A DNA stretch of 64,000 bases from Diphasiastrum complanatum (taxonomy: Eukaryota > Streptophyta > Lycopodiopsida > Lycopodiales > Lycopodiaceae): the NCBI GenBank assembly GCA_029204225.1, contig CM055094.1, positions 20,813,407 through 20,877,406 of the forward strand, written 5' to 3'. The translations under genes were made by a program, and so were the position numbers. Below are positions 32,355-45,845 of the stretch, piece after piece. A model generated the notes under the pieces. That model made no database searches, had not been told where the DNA came from, and saw only the letters and a program-made list of their open reading frames with translations. Each line of letters begins with the position of its first letter. Position 1 is the first letter of the stretch.

Positions 32355-33713
32355 CTATTCTCACCTTGAGTTTGAGGCTTTTGCTGTTGCTGCTGCACTT
32401 GATTCTTGCCCTTGGAATAGTCTTTCTTCTTGGTGTACAGGGCCATGGATTTGTCTTTGATGGACAGGCCGTTGGTCTTTCTTCACATTTCTTCCTGAAC
32501 AAGATGACCGATCACCTTTTGAAGAGTGAGGCCGGTTTGTGTGGAGATCATCACCCCTTTAGCAATGATCTTGCCATCCTTCTTGATGTTACATGTATTT
32601 GTGGCGAACTCCACAATCAAACCATTGTCAAGCAATTGCCCTACAGTAAGCAAGTTCTTAGTGATACTGAAAATGTAAAGCACTCCATCAATCTTGATCT
32701 TCCTTGAAGATCCCAAGCATAAAGGTATGGATCCTATTCCTTCTATCTTATAAGCATAATTATTTGCTGTAAAAATTTACGTGATAGGTCCTTCATAGGT
32801 AGATAACGTTGAGAAATACTCCCTCTTACTTGTCATGTGGGAGCTGGCCCCACTATCTATCCACCAAGTGTCTTCACCTCTCATGCTTGAAGATGAGAAA
32901 CTTGACATTATGACGAAATCTTCTTGAGAGCTCTCCTCTTCCTCTTGACCAAGGTTTGCTTGACTTTGAGTTTGCTTCTTCTTGAAGCACTCCGAGGCAT
33001 AGTGCCCCGTCTTGCCACAAAAGTAGCATTTGATCTTCGATTTATCCTTCTTTGGCTTGCTCGAGCTTTGACTTGGTTCTTCTTGAATGCAACACCTTTG
33101 CCTTTGGATTTTCTCTTTATCTTGATGAAAAGAGCCTTGTCATCTCCATCATTGAGGGAGATCTTCTCCATCCTTGATTTGATGTGAGTTCTCCTACTCT
33201 CCTCGGCCATGAGGACTCCTTGGAGATCTTCAAGTGAAGGCAACTTTCCCATGATTGCATAGCCTTGCACCAAGTTAGCAAAATCCATACTTAAACCATT
33301 CAAGATTGGTTGAACAAGTTCACTTTCCTTAATGTAATCTCCTATGTAAGCAAGCTCTTTGTTTAAGTCCTTAACTCTCAGCACATATGGATTTGATTAT
33401 TCAAGGATAGCAGCCTTGAAGTATTCTTGGATTCATATATCTTTTGAAGAGTTTCCCATGATTCTTGAGCCAACATGCAAGCACCTACCTCCTTAAGAAG
33501 CTCATGAGCTACATTCATTTTATACAATGGAGAGCAACCTTGCACCTCCTTTTGTATTTTGTAGCTTCTTGAGGGTGAATAGGCTCATCCTCTTAGCCAC
33601 TCACTATATCCATTAGATCTTGTAAAATAAGGATTGATTCCATTCTTAGCTTCCAAATCGAATAATTAGAAGCATTCAATCTATCATGTGAATCCAGAAG
33701 ATATGCATTCATT
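32355..33713 (-). pseudogene. Chimeric copia gag-protease remnant
   Basis: Minus-strand Gag starts at 33713 (ATG AAT GCA TAT; DRLNASNYSIWKLRMESI). A TAA follows after DIVSG, then ELVQPILNGL and FANLVQGYAIMGKLPSLEDL (33384-32908), with a broken zinc knuckle near 33020. The protease region has WWIDSGASSHMTSKREYF near 32850 and KIKIDGVLYIFSITKNLL (32716-32483). After GKIIAKG the frame jumps into a different Gag piece (LQKVIGHLVQEEM, then KDKSMALYTKKKDYSKGKNQ). A protease followed by a Gag piece is not a normal order, so two copia families have recombined here. Confidence 0.6.
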
Positions 33714-33825
33714 GATCTCAACTTCACAAGGATATAGGATTCACCTAACCTGAACCAAAAGGAATCATATGCACATAAATATCAGTTGAATCATCATGCA
33801 ATAATCAATCCAAATATCTCACAAA

Positions 33826-34340
33826 TCAAGCAAAATTGAACACAATCTTGACTAGAATTGCATTCACTTGATGAGCACTTGTCAAAAACTTTGGGTTGAC
33901 CCTAAAATTTAATTTCTAAGATCTCAATAAGTCTAAGAACTAACTATTATAGTACCAAAGATAAGGATCTACCTTCCTTTTGACTGATTGAAAACTATGT
34001 GGTAGACCTATGTCCCTTTGTGTGAATATTTTTTGGATCCAAACATCTAGTGTGTGGCTATTAGGCTAGAGATAGCATGATATATTAATCTCAACATCAA
34101 TTGGAGCGAGCTTCCGATCCACTTGAACATGAAACTTACAAGACTATTTGCTTCATGATGTAAATGTGAATCCAACTTATCAACAGTGTGATTCCCTAGT
34201 GCACAATGTATCACTATCATCATGTGGCAGAAAGTGATTCACTTTTGTGAATATGTTCCATAGAGATGTGAGACACTTTACCACAAATAGGCTTGAAAAA
34301 ATTGGAAGGTAATTTGGTTGTACAAGAAGCAAGCGTTAAA
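33826..34340 (+). repeat. Spacer block shared with 5936-6440 and window end
   Basis: Near-identical to 5936-6440 (direct) and 63441-64000 (reversed). No gene seen. Confidence 0.55.
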
Positions 34341-34399
34341 GATTGTGCTCTCTTTCTCTTACCTTAAATGGTGCAAAAAAGCTACTAGAATATCGAACC

Positions 34400-34798
34400 A
34401 ATAATATCACAAGCTACGGATCCATACCTTTATGCTTGGAATTTTCAAGGAAGATCAAGATTGATGGAGTGCTTTACATTTTTAGTATGACTAAGAACTT
34501 GCTTAGTGTACGGCAATTGCCTGACAATGGTTTGATTGTGGAGTTCGCCACAAATACAAGTAACATCAAGAAGGATGGCAAGATCATTGCTAAAGGGGTG
34601 GATGATCTCCACACAACCCGACCTCACTCTTCAAAAGGTGATCGGTCATCTTCTTTAGGAAGAAATGCGAAGAAAGACCAACGACCTGTCCATCAAAGAC
34701 AAATCCATGGCCCTGTACACCAAGAAGAAAGACAATTCCAAGGGCAAGAATCAAGTGTAGCAGCAACAGCAGAAGCCTCACACTCAAGGTGAGAATAG
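34400..34798 (+). pseudogene. Chimeric copia fragment, inverted copy
   Basis: Plus-strand reading shows KIKIDGVLYIFSMTKNLLSV, then GKIIAKG and the same jump to the foreign Gag piece as at 32355-32560. Sharing that odd join means the chimera formed before the unit was duplicated. Confidence 0.55.
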
Positions 34799-35344
34799 TG
34801 GACCACTGGTTCCGAGGGAGTATCCCAAGCTTTTATCTGCTAGTATCAACTGGTCTCGAACTCGAGGTCGGTGGCTCAACTGCTGCAAAGTGACATCTAT
34901 CAGAAGATAGCCTAATAACGTGGAGGTTTGCTTGTTCTTGATATAGTCATGGAGGTAGTTGGAAGCAAACTGGGCCCAGTCATAAAGGTTCTCATTGTGT
35001 AGTCTAGAATCAGCCATCATGTGGAATAGTTTCATGGGGATACGCATGATCTTGGACCTATAGCTCTGTGTATATTTCGCTAGATAGGCACATGGAGCAG
35101 CTAAGGGCTTATCATTTATGGCCTCAATACGGTAACCATCTTTTTTTTCCATTTGTCCGCTAAGGGGTCTATGTATTTGAAGTATGCTATGGATTTAATT
35201 TTTTTGAGGGTCCTACTAACTGTGTTTGGTCCCCTAGAAAAGCCAAATGTATTCAGGTCAGCTCCAGAAATAGGAATAATATAAACAAGATTTTGGTTAG
35301 GAGGTAACATGAACTGAAAAATCTGTCGGTGGGGTTATAAGCAA
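34799..35344 (-). pseudogene. ORF-A, copy 5 (right arm inner end)
   Basis: Minus-strand frame at 35310-35116 gives MLPPNQNLVYIIPISGADLN. 35152-34784 gives KKDGYRIEAINDKPLAAPCA, RIPMKLFHMMADSRLHNENL and IKNKQTSTLLGYLLIDVTLQ in one open frame of 122 codons, so this copy best preserves the middle of ORF-A. It ends at the copia junction. Confidence 0.55.
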
Positions 35345-36250
35345 TATGCAATCGAAATGGGCTCTGATAGCCACTGATCAAAAGAGGAAGTTGGAACTCT
35401 ATGTGGCTCAGGAACTAGTTTGCCTCCTAGTACCAAGTGTTCATCTCATAGATATCGAGGCTGTCTAGAGTTGGGTCATCAGAACTGGAAGATGTTGGGG
35501 CAGACATGTTCTGGACTCGGCTGAGGACTCTGTTGAAGGTTCGGCTCTGGTAACAGACAAGTGGAGTCTCGACTCGGTCGACTCTGGAGGGCTTCGGATC
35601 GGTCGACTTTTAATGGACTCGTCTAGGTCAACTTTGTATACAGAGTATGGACGCTCAGCTCGGTCCATAGTGAATGTAGAGTATGGGGGCTCGGCTCTAT
35701 GAGCAGTGTATGTAGAGTATTACTCGGCAGTGTATGGAGACTAGAAATTTGTAGAGAAATTTGGAGCAATGTCGTTCTGATAGGATGTGGAAACGATGAT
35801 GTTTCTTCGCAGTAATGTACTAGTAGCGAGCTTTCAACCCAAATCGGTGTTGAATGTGCGGTTTTGACAAGCTCCAGGAACACTACCCCTCAGCATTTGG
35901 CTTGTGCTAGATGTGACGATTTTTGTGTAATGTAGCAGATCTCGGCAACTTTAAGTTTTTGAAAATGGATGATGATGGCGCTCCGGATCCGTGGTGGATG
36001 TATGTAGATGGTGTCCAAGGATGTGAAGGAGTAATCAAGCATTGTCGTAGCGAATGATAGATCGCCACTAAAAGATGGAAAATCGATCCTTTGAGGCTAT
36101 AGCTTTTCAAAGTTTCTAAATTTCATTTCAATGCCTGAAGAAGGAAGTGCCAGCATCAAATCTTCTCCCATCAGAGTTTGTTGTTATTTCCTAAAAAGCA
36201 TGCATGGCAGCATGGCAGTAAAGCGTGATATTGTGATTTTATGTAATGTT
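35345..36250 (+). repeat. R1 module, copy 6 (forward)
   Basis: Three-unit version of the 12-residue repeat, like copy 4, its inverted partner. The minus-strand frame at 35668-35465 is open (DRAERPYSVYKVDLDESIK). Confidence 0.65.
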
Positions 36251-37654
<1,404 letters not shown>

Positions 37655-37689
37655 TATCGATGTTCTCTGTCCTTCTGATTTCGCCTCTT

Positions 37690-39217
37690 ATTTTCGTCAT
37701 TTACAGGAGGCTGAAGAGTCTCAGAAAAGGATTGTTGATCCAACATCGGCTTACGAAGATGGAGCAGGACCTAGAAATGAACATAGTATCGGCGGCTGAG
37801 AAAATCTGTTTGGCCTAAATATCAGAAACTACGAAATCTATATGCGGAAGAAATTTGGAGGCACATGATATTAGTAATTTGATTCTGGTTGGACGCAAAG
37901 ACGCGGACAAGTCAGTTCCAACGACGACATCTAATTTGATCGGGAGCTCTTCTCAGCCAGAATTAATGGCGTCTACCGGTTGGAGAGCTCCAGTCCTCAA
38001 ACATACGCACGTGAATGAAAGGCTTGAGCAAGCACCAAAGCAAGTCCAAAATGATCTTTCTTTCGACCCAAGATTTCGTAGAAGACGAGCATGGAGTTCG
38101 GAAGACAACATATCAGGATATCCTTGCAACTTTGCGATAATAGATGGCTCGTTCTCTTCTCAGAAGGAATGTCATGCATCAATCAATAATTTCTAGGAAC
38201 TGAGTTCCGATTCTCGCGATCCTACAATCCAGCTACAACACAAGTTCTGCCAGTTTCTGATGACTGTCATGGGCCAAAGAATTGAGCAAGATCCACAATT
38301 TTCCATCAATCCCAACAAAGCGGTCCTTCACATGGAGGATACCAGGATCTATTTACGGATTCAATACTTTCCTGCAGACTCCATACATATCTTCGAAGAT
38401 GTGCACTTCAGGATTTATCATCAATGCTGATGAGGGTTACATGTACAACCAGAGATCAAAAGCATTTACTGGTCGAAGACAAATACTGACTCGAAACTGC
38501 TTCAACTGGCTACGTGAGCAAAATCATAAGCATGCCAGTAAGTCGACTCTGATAGGACGAAAAGACGGGGACAAGTCAATTCGAACGACGGCATCTAATT
38601 TGATCGGGAGCTCTTCTCAGCCAGATTTAATTGCGTCGACCGGTTGGAGATCTCCATTCCTCAAAGATACGTACGTCTATGAAATGCTTGATCAATCACC
38701 AAAGCAAATTCAGAATGATCCTTCTTTCGACCCAAGTTTTCGTAGAAGACGAGCGCTAGCATGGAGATCGGAAGACAATATATCAGCATATCCTTGCAAC
38801 TTTGCGATAATAGATGGCTCATTTTCTTCTCAGAAGGAATGTCATACATCCATCAAGAATTTTTGCAAGTTAACTTCCGATTCTGACGATCCTACAATCA
38901 AGCTACAACACAAGTTCTGCCAGTTTCTTATGACTGTCATGGGCCGAAGGTTTGAGCAGGATCCACAATTTTTCATCTATCCCAACAAACCGGCGCTTTA
39001 CATGGAGGATACCAGGTTCTATTTACGCATACAATACTTTCCTGCAGACTCCATACAAATCTTCGAAGAGGTGTGCACTTCAGGCTTTATCATCAATGCT
39101 GATAAGGCTTACACCCAGAGATCAAAAGCATTTGCTGGTCGAAGACAAATGCTGACTCGAACCTGCTGCAAGTGGCTGCGCGAGCAATATCATAAGCATG
39201 ATGCCCACTATTCCTGA
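37690..39217 (+). pseudogene. Gene M, right-arm copy
   Basis: Plus-strand copy of 16606-18165. The coiled-coil exon starts after TCATTTACAG near 37706. Unit 1 is read at 37855-38196 (GWRAPVLKHTHVNERLEQ) up to the shared TAG, with the rest of unit 1 and all of unit 2 at 38220-39217. A two-base loss in unit 1 near 38400 (GAAGATGTGCAC against GAAGAGATGTGCAC) adds a frameshift absent from the left arm. Unit 2 (SKSTLIGRKDGDKS onward to DAHYS at 39215) is fully open. Function unknown. Confidence 0.5.
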
Positions 39218-40385
39218 AGAAATGTTATGAAGAAAATCCTTTAGGCGCAATTTTTTGAATTGAGTACATTGAAAACATCAACATTTGTTGATTGGAGATT
39301 TTAAGATTGACCATTATAGTCATCTAGGGCCAATGTATATGACACTCAACTGCTAATCTATCTCTCCACTGCTTTTGAAATGTCCACTTTAGTTCATAAT
39401 CTATGATCTAGATATACCTTCTTCTCGTTGTGTGTATATATATGTTCTCATCGTTGATATTTGATTTAATGTATTAAATGAACATTGAATGCTCATTAAA
39501 TCAAAATCAACAATAATTAGGTTACAAATATTCTGTTCAAAAAATATTTAGAAACACAATGAAAATATCATATCGACAAGAGGGAACATATCACGGCAAA
39601 AGGATTAGACAGAAATTGTTTGTTAGTGATCATCCATCCAAAGAGGCGCACGACTTCCAAATTCTAATGTTACTCCAAGCCTTTTTGTGAGACTACTAAT
39701 ATTTTTGGAAAACACATGTTCTTCATATTCCAAGCATGCTCAACATACCTCCAAGCACATAGCAAAGTAAGCCGTACATCTTCTTTCCTTGCCCTACTTG
39801 TTGGTCTTCATCTCGTATGGTAAGTACTCGACCCTTGATTGTTCCTTTGAATAAGAGCTTTTTGCTATAGTTTCAAGAGAGAAGCTTCCTGGGAAAGGGT
39901 CAACTTGGGAGTAGCTTAATATATTGATGTCATTTCAAATCATGATGGCTTCATGGTTGTCACTCAAAATAATAGTAAACTGTTTGGTAACTTGGGGTAG
40001 CCTGATATGTAGCTAGGCAACTAAACAACAAATCACCTCTAGATGGCTTCACAAGCTTGTCTAACTCATTCTTATAATTACTACCATTGCGTCTAACTTG
40101 CCAAATGCTAGGTGTAAAAGTATTTGACAAATGCATAACTCTTTACTCTCCAAGTCTTAAGACTTACCAAGTGTTGTTTGTAGCTCATACTAGATGCTTT
40201 GAGAAGTTATATTAAGAATTGGGGGCGGGGGGGGGGGGGGGGGGTGCGGGCTATCGCAAAGAATCCCATCTTGCCAAATACTAGGTGTAAAAGTGTTTGA
40301 CATATTCCTAACTCTTTACTCTCCAAGTGTTGTTTTTAGCTCATAGTACATGCTTTGAGAATAATGTTACTGGTTATATTAATTT
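39218..40385. other. Spacer with poly-G tract, no gene
   Basis: Reverse of about 15450-16605. G-rich run at about 40218-40246. Confidence 0.5.
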
Positions 40386-40500
40386 GGGGGGATTGCAAAG
40401 AATCGAACTTGAGTGTACAAGCCCAACTCAAGTGCAGACACCAACTCACCACACATGGGAAGATCATTAAATTTGAATTTGAAGAAAAATCAAAATTAAA
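40386..40500 (-). repeat. tRNA-like SINE-type element, right arm
   Basis: Inverted copy of 15345-15450 with the same A and B boxes. Confidence 0.45.
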
Positions 40501-41180
40501 AAAAAATGAAAAACTATTTCTCCTTAGAGGCATTGTGGTCATCATCTAGACGAGTTGTGCTTGCTTGAATCAATAGAAACAAAGAAAATAATAATAACGA
40601 GTTTTAATCCTATTAATGCACCAATAATATATAAATATAATTGAATCAAATGGGAAGATTATAATATTTATCATTTCATTAAAACATTGATCTACTCATT
40701 TCAATGATTTCGTTCAAATTCGAATTCCAATGATTTGTGAAGTGTGAATGAATGCAATGTAACTTGCATATGTTTGGAACATAGCATAGATTCATTATAC
40801 GCTTTTTAACTATATGTTATTTTGTCGTGTAACAAGGAATAAGCATTTTTTTAAACAAATTTTCAATTTGTTTTTGGAAACCCTAGATTACAACATTTTA
40901 ATATACTAACAAAAATGACTTAATTTGCATGAACAACTTTGAGTTTTGAAAATCCTAGATTACAGCTTCATTTAATCTTCAATTTTCCAAGCTCGTTCAA
41001 ACTTCAATGAAATATAATTCATTCCAAAATCCATTCTCGAATCCTTGAACGATGTATTTTAAAAACTTTTGTAATGTGAAAGAGAGATCATTGAGCTAAA
41101 ACATGACCCTGATTGCATTCGGAATTGCTTTGAAAAACTTATAAATTGTATACATAAATGGAGATGTCTAGAGGACATGG
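40501..41180. other. AT-rich spacer, no gene
   Basis: Reverse of about 14653-15344; nothing coding. Confidence 0.5.
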
Positions 41181-41880
41181 TGTGAAAAATTGTCAACTAG
41201 TTTGGTTTTTTATTTGGCAATTTTGGAGGCCAAAATGAATCTCAACTTCGAGTTAGTTCCATATTTGTTAATAAGGGCCTAAATAGTGGTTTAACTACCT
41301 CTGGCAAGTAGATAAGTGGATGAGGTCGAGTTTGGACCCATTCTAATTGGCTAAATTTTGGTTCATTGCTTTCAAAAACTTATAAATTGTATTCATCAAT
41401 GGAGATGTCTAGAGGACATGGTGTGAAAAATTGTCAACTAGTTTGGTTTTTCATTTGGCAATTTTGAAGGCCAAAATGAATCTCAACTTCGAGTTAGTTT
41501 CATATTTGTTAATAAGGGCCTAAATAGTGGTTTAACTACCTCTGGCAAGTAGATCAGTGGATGAGGTCGAGTTTGGACCCATTCTAATCGGCTAACTTTG
41601 GTACATTGCATCTAGACTAGATTTTCTAGGTTTTTGATAAAGTATCTAGAAGTTTCCAAATTAGGTCAAGTTTGGGGCAAGTGGCCAAATGACATTTTGG
41701 AAGCTATAAATAGTTGTACCTAAGTGGAGAAATAATCATCAAAGTTTCGTTCTTTGTGGAGAATTCATCTCTTATGTCCATCTCATGTGATTTTCTCTAT
41801 CTTGGTTTTCTATGTGTAGAATGTTGATTTTCTTATAGATCTTGATTCCACACGTGTGAAGATCATAATATATATGATTT
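41181..41880 (+). repeat. Copia-LTR-like DNA, forward copy
   Basis: Starts TGTGAAAAATTGTCAACTAG at 41181 and again at 41422, so the first 241 bp are duplicated. Contains GCTATAAATAG near 41703 and CACACGTGTG near 41850. GAGGACATGG precedes each start, at the place of a polypurine tract. Confidence 0.5.
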
Positions 41881-41919
41881 TATTAAACATCGATCTACAA
41901 ACATTTCAATGATTTTTCT

Positions 41920-42020
41920 TCAAATTCAAATTTAACGATCTTCCCATGTGTGGTGAGTTGGTGTATGCGCTTTTGTTGGGCTTGTACACTCAAGTTCGAT
42001 TCTTTGGAATCCCTCGCCAA
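41920..42020 (+). repeat. tRNA-like SINE-type insert, right arm
   Basis: TGGTGAGTTGG and AAGTTCGATTCT boxes as in 15345-15450. The minus-strand frame 42104-41895 is antisense to it. Confidence 0.4.
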
Positions 42021-42160
42021 CTGTGGTTTCAATACTTTCTCCGCAAGATTCTCATTTGAAATTTGCTTGGGACCCTTCTTATCTCCATCAGATAGTTTTT
42101 TCAACGTTGATGCTAGGCCATACCACAGGGAAGTAGTTCACGTGTGACTCCTCACTCAGA

Positions 42161-42394
<234 letters not shown>

Positions 42395-42399
42395 CACTC

Positions 42400-42955
42400 A
42401 TGGCAGACCCACGTGGTATAGCTTAGTTGGCTTGCCACACAAGCCTATGTCAAGCCTATATGGCAGACTGCAACATACCAGCATGAACATACTAGCATCA
42501 AGCCTATATCATGCCTATATGACCTACCACGCAAGCCTATGATAGGCCTACATGGCTTGCCACATGACAAGTCCCAAGCCTGTGTGGTTTAATTCATGAC
42601 ATGCCTACGTGGCTTGCCACATGGCAACTTGGGAGCCCAGCTCTCTCTCTCTAGCTCCACTCAAGCCTACATGGCAGAGCTTGGTTTGCTTGCCACACAA
42701 GCCTATGGCAAGCCTATGTGGTATACTGCGACATGCTTACCTGCGAAGCATCAGAAATATGCCATGCCTATGTGGCCTGCCATGCAAGCCTATGGTTTAT
42801 CCCATGACATGCCTACATGGCTTGCCACATGGCAACTTGGGAGCCCCAGCTCTCTCTCTCTAGCTCCACTCAAGCCTACATGGCAGAGCTTGGTTTGCTT
42901 GCCACACAAGCCGATGGCAAGCCTATGTGGTAGCCTGTCACATGCTTACGTGGGA
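42400..42955 (+). repeat. CCTACGTGGC array, copy 4
   Basis: Forward array including two blocks that start CTCTAGCTCCACTCAAGCCTA. It joins directly to the leader remnant at 42956, so the H3-like frame was lost by deletion. Confidence 0.7.
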
Positions 42956-43160
42956 AGAATAAAAAGTATGCAGAGACAAGTGGAGAGAGGCAGGGGCTTG
43001 CATGATGGCGATACTGGGAAAGTCAGGCTGATATCGCTACGACGTGAGAGGGTGTAAGGAATGGGCCTGGGGACGAGGTTGCTCGCATGATGGCGATTTC
43101 AAGAATGCAGGTCGTATAGAAGCAATCAAACATGACAGCAAATTACGCGAAAACCTATGC
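42956..43160 (-). repeat. Leader remnant of the H3-like unit
   Basis: Minus strand matches 12040-12235 (GCGATATCAGCCTGACTTTCC and related words). Only part of the three-unit leader remains, with no histone frame after it. Confidence 0.55.
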
Positions 43161-43620
43161 AATCCCCGGGAATGGAATTATATAGGAGAAAAAAGTGGGC
43201 ACGTGTGAATCCCAGCGACACGTGGCCCAGTCAGTAGCTGACATGTGGAACCAAATGTTTGTATATGCATGTGTGAAACTGCACGTCTGGATCAACACGT
43301 GTGGGATCCCATGTGGGGACACATGGCCGAATGGACCAGCGACATGTGTTCTTGCACGTATTGGCTCGCACGTGTGGTCACGTGGCCCAATCAGTAACTG
43401 ACGTGTGGGACCACACTTCTGTATCCGCACGTGTGAAACTTGCACATGTGGCCATGTGGTCGAATGGTGTGGTGACGTGTGTTCTTGCACGTGTTAGCTC
43501 ACACGTGTGGGCACGTGGCCGAATGGCAGATTGACGTGTATTGTAGACGTGTGGTCTCACATGTGTGGACAGTTGTATACGCGCCATAGATCTGATCCGC
43601 TGTTGGATCGACGAGTCTAC
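43161..43620 (-). promoter_or_regulatory. G-box array, copy 4 (right arm)
   Basis: ACGTG-rich repeats with a TATA-like ATTATATA (43178-43185) reading left toward the lost histone frame. Confidence 0.6.
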
Positions 43621-43644
43621 GGCTTGGGTTTTATTGGTTTTAGC

Positions 43645-43653
43645 TATATAAAT
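43645..43653 (+). promoter_or_regulatory. TATA box reading away from the G-box array
   Basis: TATATAAAT preceded by ATTGG at 43633-43637, on the far side of the array. Transcription would run antisense into gene BE. Also present at 11546-11554 (reverse) and 49763-49771. Confidence 0.45.
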
Positions 43654-43666
43654 GTTGTTTGATCAG

Positions 43667-45372
43667 TTAAAACATTTCGCTAAGTTTTGGATTTTCACTC
43701 CCTGTAGCTCTTGGTGTGTGAACCAAATACCATTCCACCTTAAAATCACCTATTCTAGGAACATTGAGTGGTGTGTCGCTCATATGATTCTTAATTATCT
43801 CTGGATATTCTGTTTTACTAAAAATCCAAAATAGAATTTCATGCTCTTCTTTAAAACCTGTTTGAAACACAAAATCATGAACTATTTTAAGAGAATTGAA
43901 CTCAGACATATAATAACAAAACAATATTAGCTTAAAACACAAAGCCATTAATTCTCGAGATGAATTAGTTGCTAGTACTCAATAGAATAGATTTAAACTT
44001 GGAAAGCTGCCAACCACCAGATATTATTTTCGGACTGCACACTGAAATTAAGACTCTCCGAGTTTATCGTATTGCTTAATGTTCCATTCATAAGTGTAAC
44101 ACTAGCCCTTACCAACTTTTGTCCCTTTATTTCTTCTGATTCATCTAACTTGGAGAACTAATATCATTTTTCAACACTTTCGTTTGTGATTCAATAAAAC
44201 TTTACAATAAATCTCTAGTAAATGATTCAGATCTACAAACATATTGTTGGTAGAATCATATGACAAAGTGCCATGTTTTGAGTTATAAATTCCATTGATA
44301 TGGTAAGGAATACCAATGATGTTTTGCAAACCCCTGTTTAACACATCCCTCTCTAATTTGATTTGAAAGGGCCGGGGAATAGGAAATTGTTTTATATGTA
44401 CCAATCCAAATGCCTCTTTGATAATTTTAAACATTGTGTCATATGCATCCCTGCTAATACCAAAATAATCACATGATCCTTGTATCAATTTTCGGTCAAT
44501 GATCTTGCCGACTTCACCCATAAGCGCCCCTGCAATCTTGGGCTTGATTCGAGAATATCGTTGATTTCCAAGTAGACTCGTCGTTGACTTGGCTGTAAGT
44601 ACTGCACTCAAAGACTTTCCAATCATGTCCTTGTCTTTCAGATTTTCATTGATGACTAAAGCTGCTCTGTAAAATAAAAATATGATTTAGAAAAGAACAA
44701 TTCACAACCATTGATGTGCTAGATGAAACAAAACACATGAATAGTTTAAAACATAATCCTACTTGAAAGCATATAATCTTTTTTTCCGTTGACCCCCACT
44801 TGTTGAGAGCTCGTCAATACTTTTTAAAATAACTCTTTTTCGCTTATTGTTCAGTATTTTCTTCCGTAATGTGTTTACTTCTACATTTATTTGACAATAT
44901 GACGTACACAATGTTTGTACAATTAGTTTCATATTGTCAGTTTCTTGGTTGAGGTTTAATATAATATCTTGCAAACGAGAATCATCTATCTTCAAGATTT
45001 CGTTTTCTTCTTTTGTTTGCAAAAAAAAGTTTCTTTTTCTCAGTAGTCAGTAAGCAAACCATTCAACATATTTTCCAAACAGTGGATTTTTTTCATTGAA
45101 TAACTAATGCCATAACTTTTCAATCTTTCACAATAACACAATAGACTATTGTGTCCTTCACACAAAAACAGTATGAGTTGTGTGACCGATCTAAAATCTG
45201 GATGTTGCATTGAGCTTGGATCGATTGGATACAAATATTCATCAACCCATAGATCACAATATTTCCTGTCTTTTGTCCTTTGGTGAGCTGGTAAGGTGGA
45301 TCTTTTCAGATTTTTTCTCGACAGTGGAGCATATTCTGTGGGAAGATCAATATGGAGATGATATTTAGACAT
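43667..45372 (-). pseudogene. Gene BE, right-arm copy (best preserved)
   Basis: B is 45372-45040, starting MSKYHLHIDLPTEYAPLSRK. C is 45022-44759, KEENEILKIDDSRLQDIILN, predicted coiled coil. D is 44626-44171, MIGKSLSAVLTAK through GKIIDRKLIQGSCDYFGISR and RPFQIKLERDVLN. E is 43948-43667, KIVHDFVFQTGFKEEHEILF to NPKLSEMF. B and C are in different frames around a run of eight T shared by both arms. The A/G of a splice-like TTATAG before E is changed to TTATAT. Each segment is open, unlike the left arm, but the whole is not one continuous frame. Similar order, intron-like gaps and conservation in two arms point to an element-borne or captured plant gene. I cannot name the family. Confidence 0.5.
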
Positions 45373-45443
45373 CTTAATAATCGATAGATTAATCTAGTAG
45401 AAAACCCACTTGTTATATATCTTGTAAGCTATTAAAACTCGTC

Positions 45444-45728
45444 TTAATTATAAAAAAAAAAAAATTGGAAAAGTTTGAAATGACCTTGGCGCGCTTTTTG
45501 ATCCATCACACTCCATGTTTCTTGCTTTATATGCAAAATCAAAGCTTTGCAGTTATGAGCAAAATAAGCAAAATATTTTTTCAATAGATGTGTGTTGAAA
45601 TTGCAAATTTTTGTATTGCAAAAGTTCAAGATAACCTTGCCGCTCCATTTGATCCAACACACTCCGTATTTTTTGAATTTCAGAAATTTAGATTCACGTT
45701 GGCGCTCATTGTGATCCAAAATATTCAA
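45444..45728 (-). pseudogene. ERQ-repeat frame, right-arm copy
   Basis: 94-codon frame with MNILDHNERQRESKFLKFKK and, in the same frame downstream, VMDQKARQGHFKLFQF. The middle repeat is frameshifted. Homologous to 9429-9828. Confidence 0.35.
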
Positions 45729-45845
45729 AGTTTCTTGCCATGATTTGCAGATCGATAAGACTGTTTTTCTATGATGTGAATGCTTTAGTAGATGGAAAGA
45801 AAACTTTGATGTGCAATACGATTTGCATTTACATGAGAAGTCATG

